A stretch of DNA of 56,640 nucleotides from Mikrocytos mackini (taxonomy: Eukaryota > Endomyxa > Ascetosporea > Mikrocytida > Mikrocytiidae). Both the position numbers and the translations under genes were made by a program. The notes under the pieces were generated by a model. It worked only from the letters and a program-made list of their open reading frames with translations, was not told where the DNA came from and did no database searches. This document shows, in pieces, positions 34,995-46,114 of this stretch. The stretch spans positions 1-56,640 of the forward strand of contig JASNJN010000116.1 of the NCBI GenBank assembly GCA_030180075.1, read 5' to 3'. Every line of letters begins with the position of its first letter. Position 1 is the stretch's first letter.

Positions 34995-35780
34995 TCAATC
35001 CGCCAATTTATTTCTATGGAAAACCCAATCCATTTTTGTATTTGTAATAGGCAATATTCTTCTCATAGCTTCCAAACTTTCATCTTTAACCTCTTTAAAG
35101 TACGTTCTCAATTTCTTCAAATTTTGGTTTATTAGCCTTTCAAACTCTTCCACCAATTTTTCTTTTTCCACTCCTTCTTTAGTTTCTTCACAATTATAAC
35201 AAGCCTGTACGTTTCCTCCTTCAAAATTGTGGCTGAGTGTTTTAAAATTGTATTTCAAACATCGATCTTTTAAAACCACCGAAGTCGTAAACGCGAATGT
35301 TTTTAGGTTGTTGAAGTCTGGGAGGTTTCCACTTAGAATGATAGCTACTTCCCCTTCCTTTTCGAACGCGTCCACGGCTATTCTGTCCGTCTTTTCGAAA
35401 ACACGAGCTACCATATCGTGCGCTTTGACTAAAATTTGCTCTGAAGTTGAAGTGCTCCACTTTTTGAACTTTCCTTTCAAAGAAATTGTGATTTGGCCCT
35501 GTTTGAATGTAACATTGAACTTCTCGCCAGAAGCACTGTTGACGTAGTAGCCATCCTTGTCTGTGTTAAGCTCGGATACAATGTACTTTTTGTTGTTGTG
35601 TTCAACATACCCGTTGAATGTCTCTAAGTTAATTGAAATCAAAGATTTCAAAGTTTGTAAATCTGAAAGTTTCTGTTTAATGCGTAAAGAAGGATCTGAA
35701 GCTTTGTCTATGTCCTCTAAGACGTGTTCGAGTTCGTTGATGGGTGTGTGTTTTGCGAGTATCTTGATAGCGCGTTCCAT
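34995..35780 (-). CDS. CAP1: F-actin-capping protein subunit alpha
   Basis: The alpha/beta heterodimer caps fast-growing actin filament ends. The intact 261-residue product matches the alpha subunit best at its C-terminus, where residues about 240-252 read EAMRRILPITNTKMDW, the counterpart of the conserved RR.LP.T.TK.DW tail. Residues 95-110 (KFNVTFKQGQITISLKGKF) fit the central beta sheet, and a charged helical N-terminal third and an EFERLINQNLKKLRTYFKEV helix complete the usual plan. The last residues after the tail are HRNKLAD. Family members usually have about 265-290 residues. An AAATTT-type tract lies just upstream. The beta partner is not in this window. Confidence 0.75.
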   Translation of the reverse strand: MERAIKILAKHTPINELEHVLEDIDKASDPSLRIKQKLSDLQTLKSLISINLETFNGYVEHNNKKYIVSELNTDKDGYYVNSASGEKFNVTFKQGQITISLKGKFKKWSTSTSEQILVKAHDMVARVFEKTDRIAVDAFEKEGEVAIILSGNLPDFNNLKTFAFTTSVVLKDRCLKYNFKTLSHNFEGGNVQACYNCEETKEGVEKEKLVEEFERLINQNLKKLRTYFKEVKDESLEAMRRILPITNTKMDWVFHRNKLAD

Positions 35781-35785
35781 TGAAA

Positions 35786-35806
35786 AGTTTAAAATTTAAA
35801 ATTTGG
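35786..35806 (-). promoter_or_regulatory. AAATTT-type tract before CAP1
   Basis: A double tract (TTTAAAATTTAAAATTTGG) begins 6 bases upstream of the start codon on the minus strand. Confidence 0.5.
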
Positions 35807-36874
35807 AAAATTAAATTGAAAAATTGAATGTTTTAAAGATATATGCGGGCTTATTAAATGTCTGTTGTTAACTGGTGTTGTATAGTCCGTTTCTCATTAT
35901 GAAAAAAAATTGAAAATTTATTTCTACAAAATCTAAATTCTGAACAAACAACAGGGACATCATAAACTTACTATGTAAGACTATTTCGATTTAATGGAAC
36001 TTAATTAGACAGCATGTATTCATCCATACTTCAGAAACTCGTCCAATACTCAAAAGAAATATTTTGGACTTTACTGTGGTAGTTAGGACTTCTAGACATC
36101 ATCAATTCATTATGTTGTCTAAACTGTACTTACACACACGATGGTCTCTCATACTTTACATAATCGCGAATCAATAAGATGTAATCACTGAATACCCAAT
36201 AAGATCATAAAGATATCTGTCACAAATACTGAAAAGGAAATGTTCTGTTCAAAATATATCAAATACCGGCATAGCACAATAATCTGAATCTTCAAAAGTG
36301 GTTGTATTTTAAGTATACATCACTACAACATCGGATGCAGACAAATACTTTCTTAAAATAACTTTACTTTATTAAAACATACAAAATAAAGAAAAACATA
36401 ATAAGATAAGGGAAAATAATTGAGTTTAAAATATTTCTCTAAATTGGGAAAGATTGGATTATATTCATTACAAATGTTAATAACAATAAAGAAAATTCAT
36501 GAAAATAAACATTAAGTGGGTTGTAAATTGGTATTTAATTTCCTTATTTTTGTGTTTGTTTATTAAAAATCTTTGAATTGTATAAAACACGAAAATAATG
36601 AAAAAGTAAAACATAAAAGAAAATAACGATAAAGTTTTGTGATTATTTATTATTTTATAATATAAACTAAACATCTCCACCAATGTTTATAAATTGTATA
36701 CTACAAAATCATAGTAAAATTCAATAAAAATATTTTAATTCGAAGTTTTTAATAATGAAAATATAATTTACAAATATAAAAACGTTTCTATTTTATTATT
36801 TCTAAACACGTACCAAAAACTACAAAATATGTTTACATTAAGAAATAGCTATCCTTATTTATTAACATATCTAT
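35807..36874. other. Intergenic DNA
   Basis: I see no gene or recognised repeat. Short frames such as 36477-36683 are AT-driven. Confidence 0.6.
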
Positions 36875-39298
36875 TTATATATTTTCCAAATGCTCTTTCA
36901 TAAACAATGTAAATTTCGTTAATTCAATCATAAGTCCAAACAATAATGTGTTTAACTTATAAAAGATTTCTTGCCACTGTTTATCATCAAACAAACGAAT
37001 CGCTAAATATCTTATAATTTTATCATAATTTCCTAAATAAAATTCATCTCCTACTTTTTTTAATCCATCAATAAAAACTCTTTTTATTTGTCTTTTATTT
37101 CTTAAATTTACAGCCAAATTGTCACTTTCAGCCTTTTCTAGTTCTTTACGATTTTCTCGATTTTTATTCTTTTTAAAACCGCTTTCTTTAAATATATATT
37201 TTTCAGATTCGTTTGTATTTATTCTAAAGCTTGTTTCTATGTCTAAATACTCTAATAAAATAATACCTAGTTGTTCGTTTATTTTATTTTCGTTCTTTCT
37301 GTTGTTTATTATTGTGGCAATGTTTATAGATACAATTTCCATCATAAATTCATTTATAACAAAAAATGATTTGTTTGCATTTTTTGTATAAATTTCGTAA
37401 ATTTGTGGTTTGTTTATTTTAGTTTCATTAAAATTTAATACTCCAAAAGTAACTATTTTAATGTAAGTATTACATTTCTTAATAATTTTGCTTTGTGTTT
37501 CATCATCGTCTTCTAAATAATCTTCTTCTGTATATAAATCATTAAAATTAATATTATTATTAATATTTGTAAACTTTTCTTCTTCTTTTTTATTTTCTTT
37601 GTTTTCTTCTTCTTTTTTACTTTTGTAATGTTTTTTATATTTTTCAATAAATTCATTCAAATTATTCATTTCAAAAAACTTTTCTATTAAATTTTCAAAC
37701 TCTTCTTTTAACACTACCAAATTACTTATTAAAGTTTTATTATAGAAATCGTTTTTATCTTCAAAACTCAAAATGTTAAAGTAAGAAGAAAGCATTAAAT
37801 CTACCATAGACAGTGTGTCGTAAAGAAGCATTACAATAGCATTAAAGTCCAATTTGTTTAGTCCAAATTGGAAGTGTTCTAATTCTAAAACGCTGTTTAA
37901 AGACAAAACGACTTTTTCTAAATTAAGTTCTAATTTATAGCTTTTTTTGTCGTCGCCAAATTTAAAAGTAAAACCTTTGTTTTCTCTTAAACATTGACAA
38001 ACTAACTGTGTTACTTTTTGTGTGTTAATGTTTTCATTGATTTGTGCTGTGTTGTTACTGTAAGAATTATCACAAGTCTGTAAGTTGAGTAGTTTTTTAT
38101 AAACAGAGTAATGTCTATTGTTTATTTTTACGTTTAATTCGTCATATTCGATATTAATTGAATTTGGATTTGAATTGTAATTATTGAATTTTGTTTCGTT
38201 GTTTATTATTGTCTTTTTAATACTTTTCTTTTTGGCTCTTTTTCTTTTATTTTTCTTTCTTATTATTATTTCTTCTTTTTCTTCTTTTGTATTTAAAGAT
38301 TCTTTTGTTTCATTGTAAAGTATTTTAGCATTAGAAATATTTACTTTAAATATTTCTTTTGTGTTTTCTTTTACAATTTCTTGCAATTCATTTAATATAA
38401 TTTTTAATGCAGAAATTTCATATTTTTTGTATTTAATTTCTTCTATTAAATTTTCTTGTGTAATATTTTCCATTTGGTAAATTTGAATGTTAAAATTATC
38501 AGTTTTATAATTTATTTCTTCTTTTCTATTTTTAGTCACAAAATCTAAATTAAAAGAAAACCCTAAAAAATGAATTTTGTGATTTAAAAATTTGTATAAA
38601 TTAAAATATAATTCATTTTCTGTAAATTCTTTGTTTTCTTTTCGGAGTAGTGATTTTAAGTGCGTAGATAAATCTGGGGTGTCTTTAGAAATGATGTGTT
38701 TTGTTTTGTTGTATTTGGGGTTGTATGTTAAATCATGAAATGATGCGTTAGTGTTGAAAGTTGAATCAGTTGTTGTTAAGTTGTTGAGGAATGAAGAAGT
38801 AAATAGCTCGAAGAGTTTGTATATGAAGGTTAAAGAGTTGCTAATGGTTTTAAAGCTGTGCTGTAAGTTTTTGTGTGATTTATTGGTAGTAAGAAAGATA
38901 ATAAAGTTGTTTTGCAAGTTTTCTCTATGTGGTACAGTTGCTGGAATGCAATTATTTGATGGGGAAGATATTGTTGATTGTTTGAAGATTAGAGGGGAGT
39001 ATGAATTTGTCTGTGTTGTAGGTGTTGAGAAACCGATGTCAAAACTTTTTTGAAATTTTAAATTTTGAAGATTGTCAAAATTGAAACAGGCATAAAACAG
39101 TTCATTATGTTCATCCGTGTGTATCTTAAATATAAGCCAGGTGTTTTTGGGTTCGTTGAAGGAGGGTGTTAAATTTTGTAGTTTCATCATTGGTGGTTTC
39201 TGATTTGTTGTGATTTTCTTTGCTTCTATGAAGTCGATTAAGCTAACATCTGATTGCAATGATTTGTTTATGAGTAGTAACCATACTAAATTTATCAT
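36875..39298 (-). CDS. Predicted secreted orphan protein, 807 residues
   Basis: This is intact and unrecognised. The N-terminus (MINLVWLLLINKSLQS) is a good signal peptide candidate, with cleavage near residue 16-20. The body is rich in Lys, Asn, Glu, Ile and Leu. Two strongly charged low-complexity blocks are visible: RKKNKRKRAKKKSIKKT (about residue 345) and KKEEENKENKKEEEK (about residue 570), the latter probably helical or coiled coil. Cys are few. Such fast-evolving, K/N-rich secreted proteins are common in microsporidia. It has the same signal-peptide layout as the 42.4-kb gene, and both carry a short hydrophobic then Thr/Glu-rich stretch early (FKIHTDEHNELFYACF here), so they may be distant paralogues. 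No function is claimed. Confidence 0.7.
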   Translation of the reverse strand: MINLVWLLLINKSLQSDVSLIDFIEAKKITTNQKPPMMKLQNLTPSFNEPKNTWLIFKIHTDEHNELFYACFNFDNLQNLKFQKSFDIGFSTPTTQTNSYSPLIFKQSTISSPSNNCIPATVPHRENLQNNFIIFLTTNKSHKNLQHSFKTISNSLTFIYKLFELFTSSFLNNLTTTDSTFNTNASFHDLTYNPKYNKTKHIISKDTPDLSTHLKSLLRKENKEFTENELYFNLYKFLNHKIHFLGFSFNLDFVTKNRKEEINYKTDNFNIQIYQMENITQENLIEEIKYKKYEISALKIILNELQEIVKENTKEIFKVNISNAKILYNETKESLNTKEEKEEIIIRKKNKRKRAKKKSIKKTIINNETKFNNYNSNPNSINIEYDELNVKINNRHYSVYKKLLNLQTCDNSYSNNTAQINENINTQKVTQLVCQCLRENKGFTFKFGDDKKSYKLELNLEKVVLSLNSVLELEHFQFGLNKLDFNAIVMLLYDTLSMVDLMLSSYFNILSFEDKNDFYNKTLISNLVVLKEEFENLIEKFFEMNNLNEFIEKYKKHYKSKKEEENKENKKEEEKFTNINNNINFNDLYTEEDYLEDDDETQSKIIKKCNTYIKIVTFGVLNFNETKINKPQIYEIYTKNANKSFFVINEFMMEIVSINIATIINNRKNENKINEQLGIILLEYLDIETSFRINTNESEKYIFKESGFKKNKNRENRKELEKAESDNLAVNLRNKRQIKRVFIDGLKKVGDEFYLGNYDKIIRYLAIRLFDDKQWQEIFYKLNTLLFGLMIELTKFTLFMKEHLENI

Positions 39299-39582
39299 TT
39301 AATATTTTATATTTAGTTGAGTTTGAAATTATCAAAAATGACGTAATTTGTCAACACAAACATAAAGGGAGTTACAATACGCTTTGTTTAACAAAACTGA
39401 TACTTGTAATTGGAATTAAATCAAATTAATATATTAAATACATTTAAACAATTAAACAATTATATACTAGACAAATAAAGAATCAATTTTTTATCATCAT
39501 TGAAATTAATTACTTACTCTCTCTAATTACCAACTGATACTGTTGAGTTCCTGAAAGAAAGCCCAAACAAATCAATTAAAAC
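39299..39582. other. Intergenic DNA
   Basis: A/T tracts precede the minus-strand start at 39298 (ATTTTATATTTAG, then TTTGAAATT). Nothing else was seen. Confidence 0.5.
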
Positions 39583-41768
39583 TCATTCTAATTTCGAATC
39601 CGTTAGTTCCTCTTCAGTATTTTCCAACGGGAACAGCTGCATGTAAACAGAATCCGTATATGTATTTTGGTCTATCTTCAAAATATCTAGAATAATCGAA
39701 TAAAGAGAGTTCAAACTTAATTTCTTTTCGTCAAATTTTCCTTCCTTTAAAAAAGCTGTGAGTTTATCATAAATATTTGTTTCTAAAGTTTTTACGTTTT
39801 TTATAATGTTTTCTTCATAAGTTAAGAACTTTGTTAATATATCCGAATGTGTTTCATAATCAGATCTAGCTGTTTTCTGGTTTTCTAATGTTTTTTCCAG
39901 TTTATTGATTTTTCCATTGATTTCTGTTTTTTCTTCTGTCATGCCATTAAATATCGTGTTGAGTGTTGAAATAAGATTCTCGGAATCACAATTCAAATTG
40001 GACAATGTTGTTATTTTCTGCTCTAGTTCTACTATTAATTTTTCTTTACTCCGTATTTCCTCTACAACTTGTTTGATGTGTTTTAATTCGTCAATTATTT
40101 TTGTAATTCCCTTTTCAATGTTTGAATCTTTATCGTCTGATATTTTTTGTCTGAATGTACTACTTTCATCTATTTTGTTAATATTTGAACCATCAGTTTG
40201 TCCATCTACCTTCTTTTTGTTTTTTTTCTTGGTTGATGTTTCTTCAAGCTTTGTCTTTGTCTCTTCATTTTGAGTGTTGTCCTCATCTGATTTTTCATTT
40301 AATGTAATTGTATGGTCCTGTTGTAAAATGGTCGTATCAGGATTTGGCATAGTTTTATTAAGCCCTTCAATTAGTTTGTCTAAAGCTTCAGTATCAATTT
40401 CCTGTAAATCATCAATAGTTTTAAATTTCTCGTCATTTAGTATGTTTTTTGTTACTTCTATTGCTAACATATTGTCCTTGGTTTTTTCTATTGTATTTTT
40501 AAATTTCGTTTTGAGGGTATCAGCATCATTGGATATATCAACTTTTTTTTCTTCAATAAGTATGGCACCACTTCTTTTTAATTCATCAAACGTTGATACC
40601 AAAATTTTAGTCAACTCTTCTAATTTTTTTTCATTTTCATCATTTATGATTTTTGGATGTTTATTTTCTTTTCCTGTTAAAAGCGTATCGAAATTATCTT
40701 TATATGAAGTAATTGTAGTTTCTAATCCAGTAAAAATATCCCCCTCAATGTACGATTTTAAAACATTTGGAGAATTGATTTGAAACAATCCCAACTTTTT
40801 CTTATCGATTTCATTTATCCCTACTTTAATTTGAATATCAGTTTTCAATGTACCATCTTTGTTCTCTTTTCTAATCTTTTCGGTAATCTTAGTTTTAAAA
40901 CTTTCACAATATTCATTCTTCAAATTGTTTATATAAACAAAAATAATTTGACTTATTTTATCTTTTTCAAAATCAGCATATTTATTCTCTTCCTTTTCCA
41001 AATCGAAAATTGTTGCTTTAATCGTTTCATCTGTAATGAGTTCCTTTTCGTTGTCCATTGGCTTTAAATCTTTCAAAAAAGATTCTACGTCAGTTGCTTC
41101 TTTGTATTCATATGTTTTTAACAACTTATGGGGTTCCGAGTTTACTGTAAACATATCAGGATTTAACACACCGTTTTTATATAATGGTTGGATTAAATCA
41201 TCAAGTAATTGTGATATTTGTTTTGATTCTGCCGAATTTCGAGATATTGTTTTAGATAATGCGTTGACTTTATGTTCAAACTCGATGTTTTTATCAGTCA
41301 AATCATCGTTTCGTTCGTTTAAAATTTTAATATCATTTTCAAGCAAAGTAAATTTTTGTTTGTGCTCGTTCTCCAAGTTTTTTAAACGTATAATTAACTC
41401 TTTTAACTTGATTTCTTCCCTCGTGGTTTTATCAGCACCACCGGAATCGCCATCTTCTTCGACGAAGACTTTCTCTATTTCGTCTTCTTCTTTTTGGCAT
41501 CCTCGTCAACTTTAAGTTCCTCATCAGTTCGAGGTTTTGTGGTCTTATCACTCTCGCTATTGGACGCATCGCCAGAACTTGTAGTGCTTGTACTAGCAGA
41601 CGCAGGTGTATTAGAAGCACGGTTTGTATTGGTAGTTTTATTTTTCGAAAATTTTACTATCAAAACTATGGAAGTTATCAGTATTACCGACACTAATACC
41701 ACTGTAATGATTTTTATCTTCAACATGTTAGATGTTGCGTCTTCTTGAACTTTTGAATTATCTTCCAT
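39583..41768 (-). CDS. Membrane-anchored coiled-coil orphan protein, split by a frame change
   Basis: The ATG at 41768 opens a 97-residue part with a strong membrane segment (residues 15-41, LKIKIITVVLVSVILITSIV onward) followed by a Ser/Thr-rich and charged tail that stops at 41475. A second frame overlaps it, enters at about 41490 and stays open to 39583, giving some 630 residues of heptad-rich coiled coil (ENDIKILNERNDDLTDKN, ELEQKITTLSNLNCDSEN and others). The second part has no ATG near its beginning; its first start-like codon (41376) is TTG. The two parts therefore look like one protein with a single-base change in the purine run GCCAAAAAGAAGAAGAC. A sequencing indel, a real mutation or frameshifting are all possible. 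The layout would place a long coiled coil on one side of a membrane. Confidence 0.65.
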
Positions 41769-41778
41769 TTTTTCAATG

Positions 41779-41799
41779 AATTTTTAATTTTTCAAAAAA
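41779..41799 (-). promoter_or_regulatory. AAATTT-type tract before the coiled-coil gene
   Basis: GAATTTTTAATTTTTCAAAA begins about 10 bases upstream of the minus-strand ATG at 41768. Confidence 0.45.
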
Positions 41800-42364
41800 T
41801 AAATATTCAACTTTACAAACAAAAAACGTTAAGTTATTTTCTCATATCTATATCAAAACAACCCTTGAATCTCAAGTAATATGAAGTAAAATAGGTTTTA
41901 TGTCATTATGTAAAATGTGTTGACATAAATGTTTTTTGGCGATTTAAACGGTACGGGACTGTGTAATAGATGATTTGGTATTTATATTCTCATTAAACGA
42001 TTATTCATCTGATTTGAAACTAATATAATGATTTTTAATGTAAAAATAAAAATTTTCTGACATAAAATTTAATCAGTGTATAGACTTTCTTACTTATATA
42101 CAGTAAACTGTATGCTAATTTTAAATATCAGTATACTTTAGAGTTAAACGTAAGACCAATTCGTTACTTCCTGCTCTTAATTTAACCAAATAATGAATTT
42201 ATACTAAAAATTGATTTATTGGTTCTGATTATAAACGCACACGAAAATAATAATTTAACTCAATTTATAATATTTTCATAATTGACCCCCTCATCAAATT
42301 TACAATCTAAATTTATTGAAAATTGCAACTAAACCTTAACCATAAAACTTTATTATAATCTTAT
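41800..42364. other. Intergenic DNA
   Basis: AT-rich and without supported genes or repeats. Confidence 0.5.
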
Positions 42365-43438
42365 TTATTTTGGATCAAGTTTCCCGCATTTTTCCAATAA
42401 TGCTTTTAAATTTGTATTCATTGTTCCAAACGTAACAACATAATTATCACCAAAAATAAGACATTGATCTGTGTAATCAAAAATAACATTGTTTATTTTC
42501 ATCTCTTCATTAATAGGATTATCTATCTGTTCCATTTTAACATTCTCATAAATTATTTCATTTTTGTTATTACTAAGATTAAAACTTTTCGTTTTATTTT
42601 TGTTGTTTTCAATGTTTGTTGCTTCTCCTTTGTGTATGTGTTTATGAAAACCTAAACCATCCGAAAAATGTACCTTTTTTCTCTTTAATGTTAGTTTTGG
42701 GTATAATGTATTGTACCAATCGTCCAAATTAACGCCAAAACTTTCAAAATTCGCTTTTAAAAATTGGTCCAAACTATTTTCAAATACTGAATCTATAATC
42801 TTTTGATAGTTTTCATAGAATTCTTTTAAATGTATTAAAACATTGTTTTGGATCAACTGTATACTGTTAGTTCTAATTTCCAATAAAGTGATATCATTGA
42901 ACAATTTCTGTGAAAGAATTTTAGAAAATGAATTTAAATAAATTTCTTTTTGTGAATTTAAATTCAATTTTCCAAAGTAATTTTCTGGCTCTATTTTGAC
43001 GGTTATGTCGTTCTCTGTTTGGTATGTATGTGTATGGTCATGTGTTGTTATTGAATCGAGAAGTTTGTTTGTTTTTATTGTGTTAATGAAAGTTGAGAAG
43101 TCTACTCTATTGTGTTTTAGTGGATAATCCTTCAGAAATATTTTGTACGCGAATTTTGTGTTGAGAATTCGGTGGGAAGTAATGCCATTGGTGTAAAAGT
43201 AAAGATTGTTTATGAAGTTTGCCAGGGTAGAAGTTTGGTGTTCTGCTCGGAAAAGAATTAAATTTGAAAAAATGGAAAAATTGTTTGAAGATGTCATATT
43301 GGTTTTGTTTTGATACGTCCCATGTAAAAACGATGATCCATTCTCTGAGGTGTCATATATGCAAAGGAAATTAGAAGTTGGTCTAAGTTGAGGTAACAAT
43401 GAAATTATGAGAAGTACACGAGATGAAACGAGAAACAT
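42365..43438 (-). CDS. Predicted secreted orphan protein, 357 residues
   Basis: This is intact and unrecognised. The N-terminus MFLVSSRVLLIISLLPQLRP is a typical signal peptide. The mature part is Asn/Lys/Ile-rich with several N-glycosylation-like sequons (NGSS, NKTN, NMTS near residues 33-50). It has a His cluster (THDHTHTY, about residue 135; GFHKHIHKGEA, about residue 268) and a hydrophobic C-terminal stretch (NNVIFDYTDQCLIFGDNYVV). The His clusters could bind metal but nothing else supports that. The layout is like that of the 807-residue gene, and the two may be distant relatives in a locus of secreted proteins. No function is assigned. Confidence 0.65.
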   Translation of the reverse strand: MFLVSSRVLLIISLLPQLRPTSNFLCIYDTSENGSSFLHGTYQNKTNMTSSNNFSIFSNLILFRAEHQTSTLANFINNLYFYTNGITSHRILNTKFAYKIFLKDYPLKHNRVDFSTFINTIKTNKLLDSITTHDHTHTYQTENDITVKIEPENYFGKLNLNSQKEIYLNSFSKILSQKLFNDITLLEIRTNSIQLIQNNVLIHLKEFYENYQKIIDSVFENSLDQFLKANFESFGVNLDDWYNTLYPKLTLKRKKVHFSDGLGFHKHIHKGEATNIENNKNKTKSFNLSNNKNEIIYENVKMEQIDNPINEEMKINNVIFDYTDQCLIFGDNYVVTFGTMNTNLKALLEKCGKLDPK

Positions 43439-43675
43439 TCAATTGAGATTTAAAGCGGAATGTTAAAATGGTGAAATTACATTAACAAAAACAACTTTGC
43501 ATTATTTGAACAAAATATAAAACATTATTGACTTGTTCAGTTTGTATGAGGCATGAATGAATATAAAGTAAATAATCGTTAAATAGTTTTAAATTTGAAT
43601 ATAAATTGGTAATTTTAAAATATTGAATGTGGATATTTTCTTACATATTCGTATACTGAACAAAATTTTGGCTCT

Positions 43676-43865
43676 ATATATATAGACATTATCAAAATAT
43701 AGCATATACTTTATCAAAATTAGCATACACTTTTTCATAACTTTGCATATACTTTATCAAAATTTAGCATACACTTTTTCATAATTAGCATACCCCTTTT
43801 CAAAATGATACAAACACTTTTTCATAACTTTGCATATACTTTATTTAAATTTAGCATACACTTTT
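43676..43865. repeat. Tandem repeat array, about 44-bp unit
   Basis: Alternating TAGCATACACTTTTTCATAA and TTTGCATATACTTTATCAAA half-units repeat about four times. The array resumes at 44210-44236 after an inserted MITE. It lies upstream of the minus-strand gene ending at 42365. Confidence 0.8.
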
Positions 43866-44209
43866 GGGCGAGGAACCTTCCACTCCAAAATAAAAATTTT
43901 AATGGCTTATTTTTTATTAAAAACAAAGTAAATTTATTTCCAGCCAATAACAAACATAAAATTTGGCTCGATTTTTATTTAATTGCTTCGTTCAAAATTT
44001 TTCTTTTTAATCACCTTTTTAGATTTTAAAAAATTTAATGTAAAATTTTTAAAATTTGTCAGTTATAAAGGTAATTTTTTTAACGAAGCCATTAAATCCA
44101 AAATTGAGCCCAATTTTATGTTTGTTATTTACTAAGAAATAATATAAATAAATATAGCTCGATTTGAAGTCATATTTTAAAAAAATTTGGAGTGGAAGGT
44201 TCCTCACCC
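43866..44209. mobile_element. MULE-type MITE inserted in a tandem repeat
   Basis: This 344-bp element has terminal inverted repeats GGGYGAGGAACCTTCCACTC and a 9-bp target duplication TACACTTTT (43857-43865) against TACGCTTTT (44210-44218). A 9-bp duplication is the Mutator hallmark. The inverted similarity extends inward imperfectly for about 150 bases per side (AACAAACATAAAATT and GGCTTCGTT occur in both arms). It carries no gene. Confidence 0.8.
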
Positions 44210-44236
44210 TACGCTTTTTCAGAACTTTGCATACAT

Positions 44237-44700
44237 GAAAATCAATAATTTTTGTTTGAAATTTTTTTGGTTGGGAATTATTTTTTTTATTTTCTCAACC
44301 TCCAAAAAAGGGGCAGTGTATTTCCACAACTTCTAAAAACCTTATTTATTTATCATTTTTATTGTGTTTCTTGACCTCTTTCGGTTAATTCTTACTAGAT
44401 TAATTTTGCTGCGCTTTTTCTTTTCCTCTTTTGTATGTTGTATGAATTTTTATATTGCTACATAAAAGCATAGCTGACCTAACAACTTGAACTGTGCCCA
44501 TTGTAGTTTTTTACTTGTAATTGCAATAGGAAGTGTGTTTGGAAGTTGTATTCTTGTCTTAGCAAATATACGAAGGTTTAGTAATTTTTAAAAACAAAAA
44601 CGAATGTTGTTGGGAATCGTTTAAGTGATATCATTACGTCTATTTATGCATGCATACCATTCATTATTTAAACAAGTGTTTGCTCAAAATTTTTAGATTT
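44237..44700. other. Intergenic DNA
   Basis: No supported gene or repeat is present. Confidence 0.5.
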
Positions 44701-45395
44701 ATCATAAAAGAAGAACGGCAACACAAATCCAACTAGCCATCCCCATTGTGAACTCAGAGGGACAGGACAATTTAATAACATCACATCCCAGACTGGTGGT
44801 GAAGGAACAAAAAAGCCTCGAACCAGTGAAAGCATCTTCAAAGCAGTTTATTACAACATAGAAGACCTCACCAGAGGAGAGAACAACCCAGATGCCAGAT
44901 ATAATGTGCATAGACCACGACAAGCGAAGGATCACTGTCCTGGAAGTCGGGGTCTCTGCCGAAGATCTCATAGAACATAAAGAGATCGAGAAAAGTGAAA
45001 AATACAAGAGGCTTGGAGCCAGGCTCAAGGAACAATATAAAGGGTATCAGGTGAAGACACTCGGGTTCGTAATAGGCCAATTGGGAGTTATCTCACAACA
45101 GTCAATGAAATGTTTGAATACATTCAAAAGACTAGTAATACCTAAGAAGGTGATGCATACATCGTATCAAAAGGGAATACACATAGCGAAATTAATTAGG
45201 GTCAATCTCAAGGGGTCTCTCAACATTTATCAGTGGTTCGTATCAGGTAACCCCACCCCGCCATGGGAGAAAAGGAGACTACCATCGCTGGAATACGTGA
45301 GAAGCCTCAATCAGGGAGGGAAGAAAACGAACTTCTTCAAGAGAATGGGAAATAAAAAGTGGCAGGCATGTCGTCGAACGGAAGTAAGAGTGTGA
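44701..45395 (+). pseudogene. LINE (R4/Dong-like) 3' end with REL-endonuclease
   Basis: This is the C-terminal part of a non-LTR retrotransposon protein of the type with a restriction-like endonuclease. The signature reads MPDIMCIDHDKRRITVLEVG (Pro-Asp then Asp, 44892-44950), KEIEKSEKYKRLGARL, and GFVIGQLGVI (45064-45093), matching the PDI...D...LIDV and KY..L and V.IG.LG blocks of the family. The piece before it (44703-44880, IQLAIPIVNSEG) fits the preceding zinc/linker region but is in another frame and contains a stop. Reverse transcriptase is absent, so the copy is 5'-truncated, as is usual for LINEs. A GC-rich 3' tail continues to about 45530. Confidence 0.75.
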
Positions 45396-45729
45396 AGGAA
45401 GAATGGGTGATAGATTGTAGCAAGTTGTAGAGGGAGTGTGGCTGATGCGGCCAAAGGGTAAATAGTTAGGAGTGTCCTGGTGGCAGCCGGGCGGAGAGTG
45501 GTCTCGATAAAGGCATGACCGAGTTATAATTAACTATAACCAATATGTCATTTTTTTGAAAAAGATACCTCACCAGCGATTTAGAACAATACGAAAGGAA
45601 TACCGGGAACAAACTTGACATTCGCTATTCAACTTACCTGAGACAACGCGATTTCAAATCAACACGGGACGATTCTTAACGCAAAAAGATCATAGCAAGC
45701 GTTAAATCAAATATTTCCAGTTAGAATGC
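45396..45729. other. LINE 3' untranslated tail and flank
   Basis: The tail of the LINE copy (GC-richer, ending near the TATAACCAAT-like word at about 45543) is followed by unassigned DNA. No poly(A) is visible. Confidence 0.4.
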
Positions 45730-45931
45730 TGTAGTGGTAAGGATGGGCAGTCTTCAGCTAAGGAAAAAGTAACAACCATAAAAAATCATCTGTCTCGTGG
45801 TATTAAACTACAAATTCCAAAGAAACGAACTGTTGTCAGATTAATTCATTGAGGAGCATTGTGTTTTGTGTATGGGGCATATCCAGCTTCTGAAATTAAA
45901 AAATTTAACAAAGCCGACATTAAGTTATTAC
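45730..45931 (+). pseudogene. Coding-like remnant interrupted by the hAT insertion
   Basis: One frame reads through about 65 codons with a single stop near 45851 (pieces KNHLSRGIKLQIPKKRTVV and GALCFVYGAYPASEI) and runs up to the hAT element at 45932. It is not recognised. It might be a host or LINE fragment. Confidence 0.3.
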
Positions 45932-46114
45932 TAGGGCAACCAAAATGTCTATAAATGCAATTTGATTATATGTGTATAATTATAAATATACTTTACGTAA
46001 TTTCAACAATATACAAATATATGTCTATTTGAAAAAGTTGTTTCCGCGATAACTAACTTTATAATTTATAAAAACAATATATGTAATTAGTAGTGTTTTT
46101 AAAACGCAATAAAG

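Noticed and set aside
44702-45080. Minus-strand frames opposite the LINE fragment
   Set aside because: They are shadows of the GC-richer LINE coding sequence.
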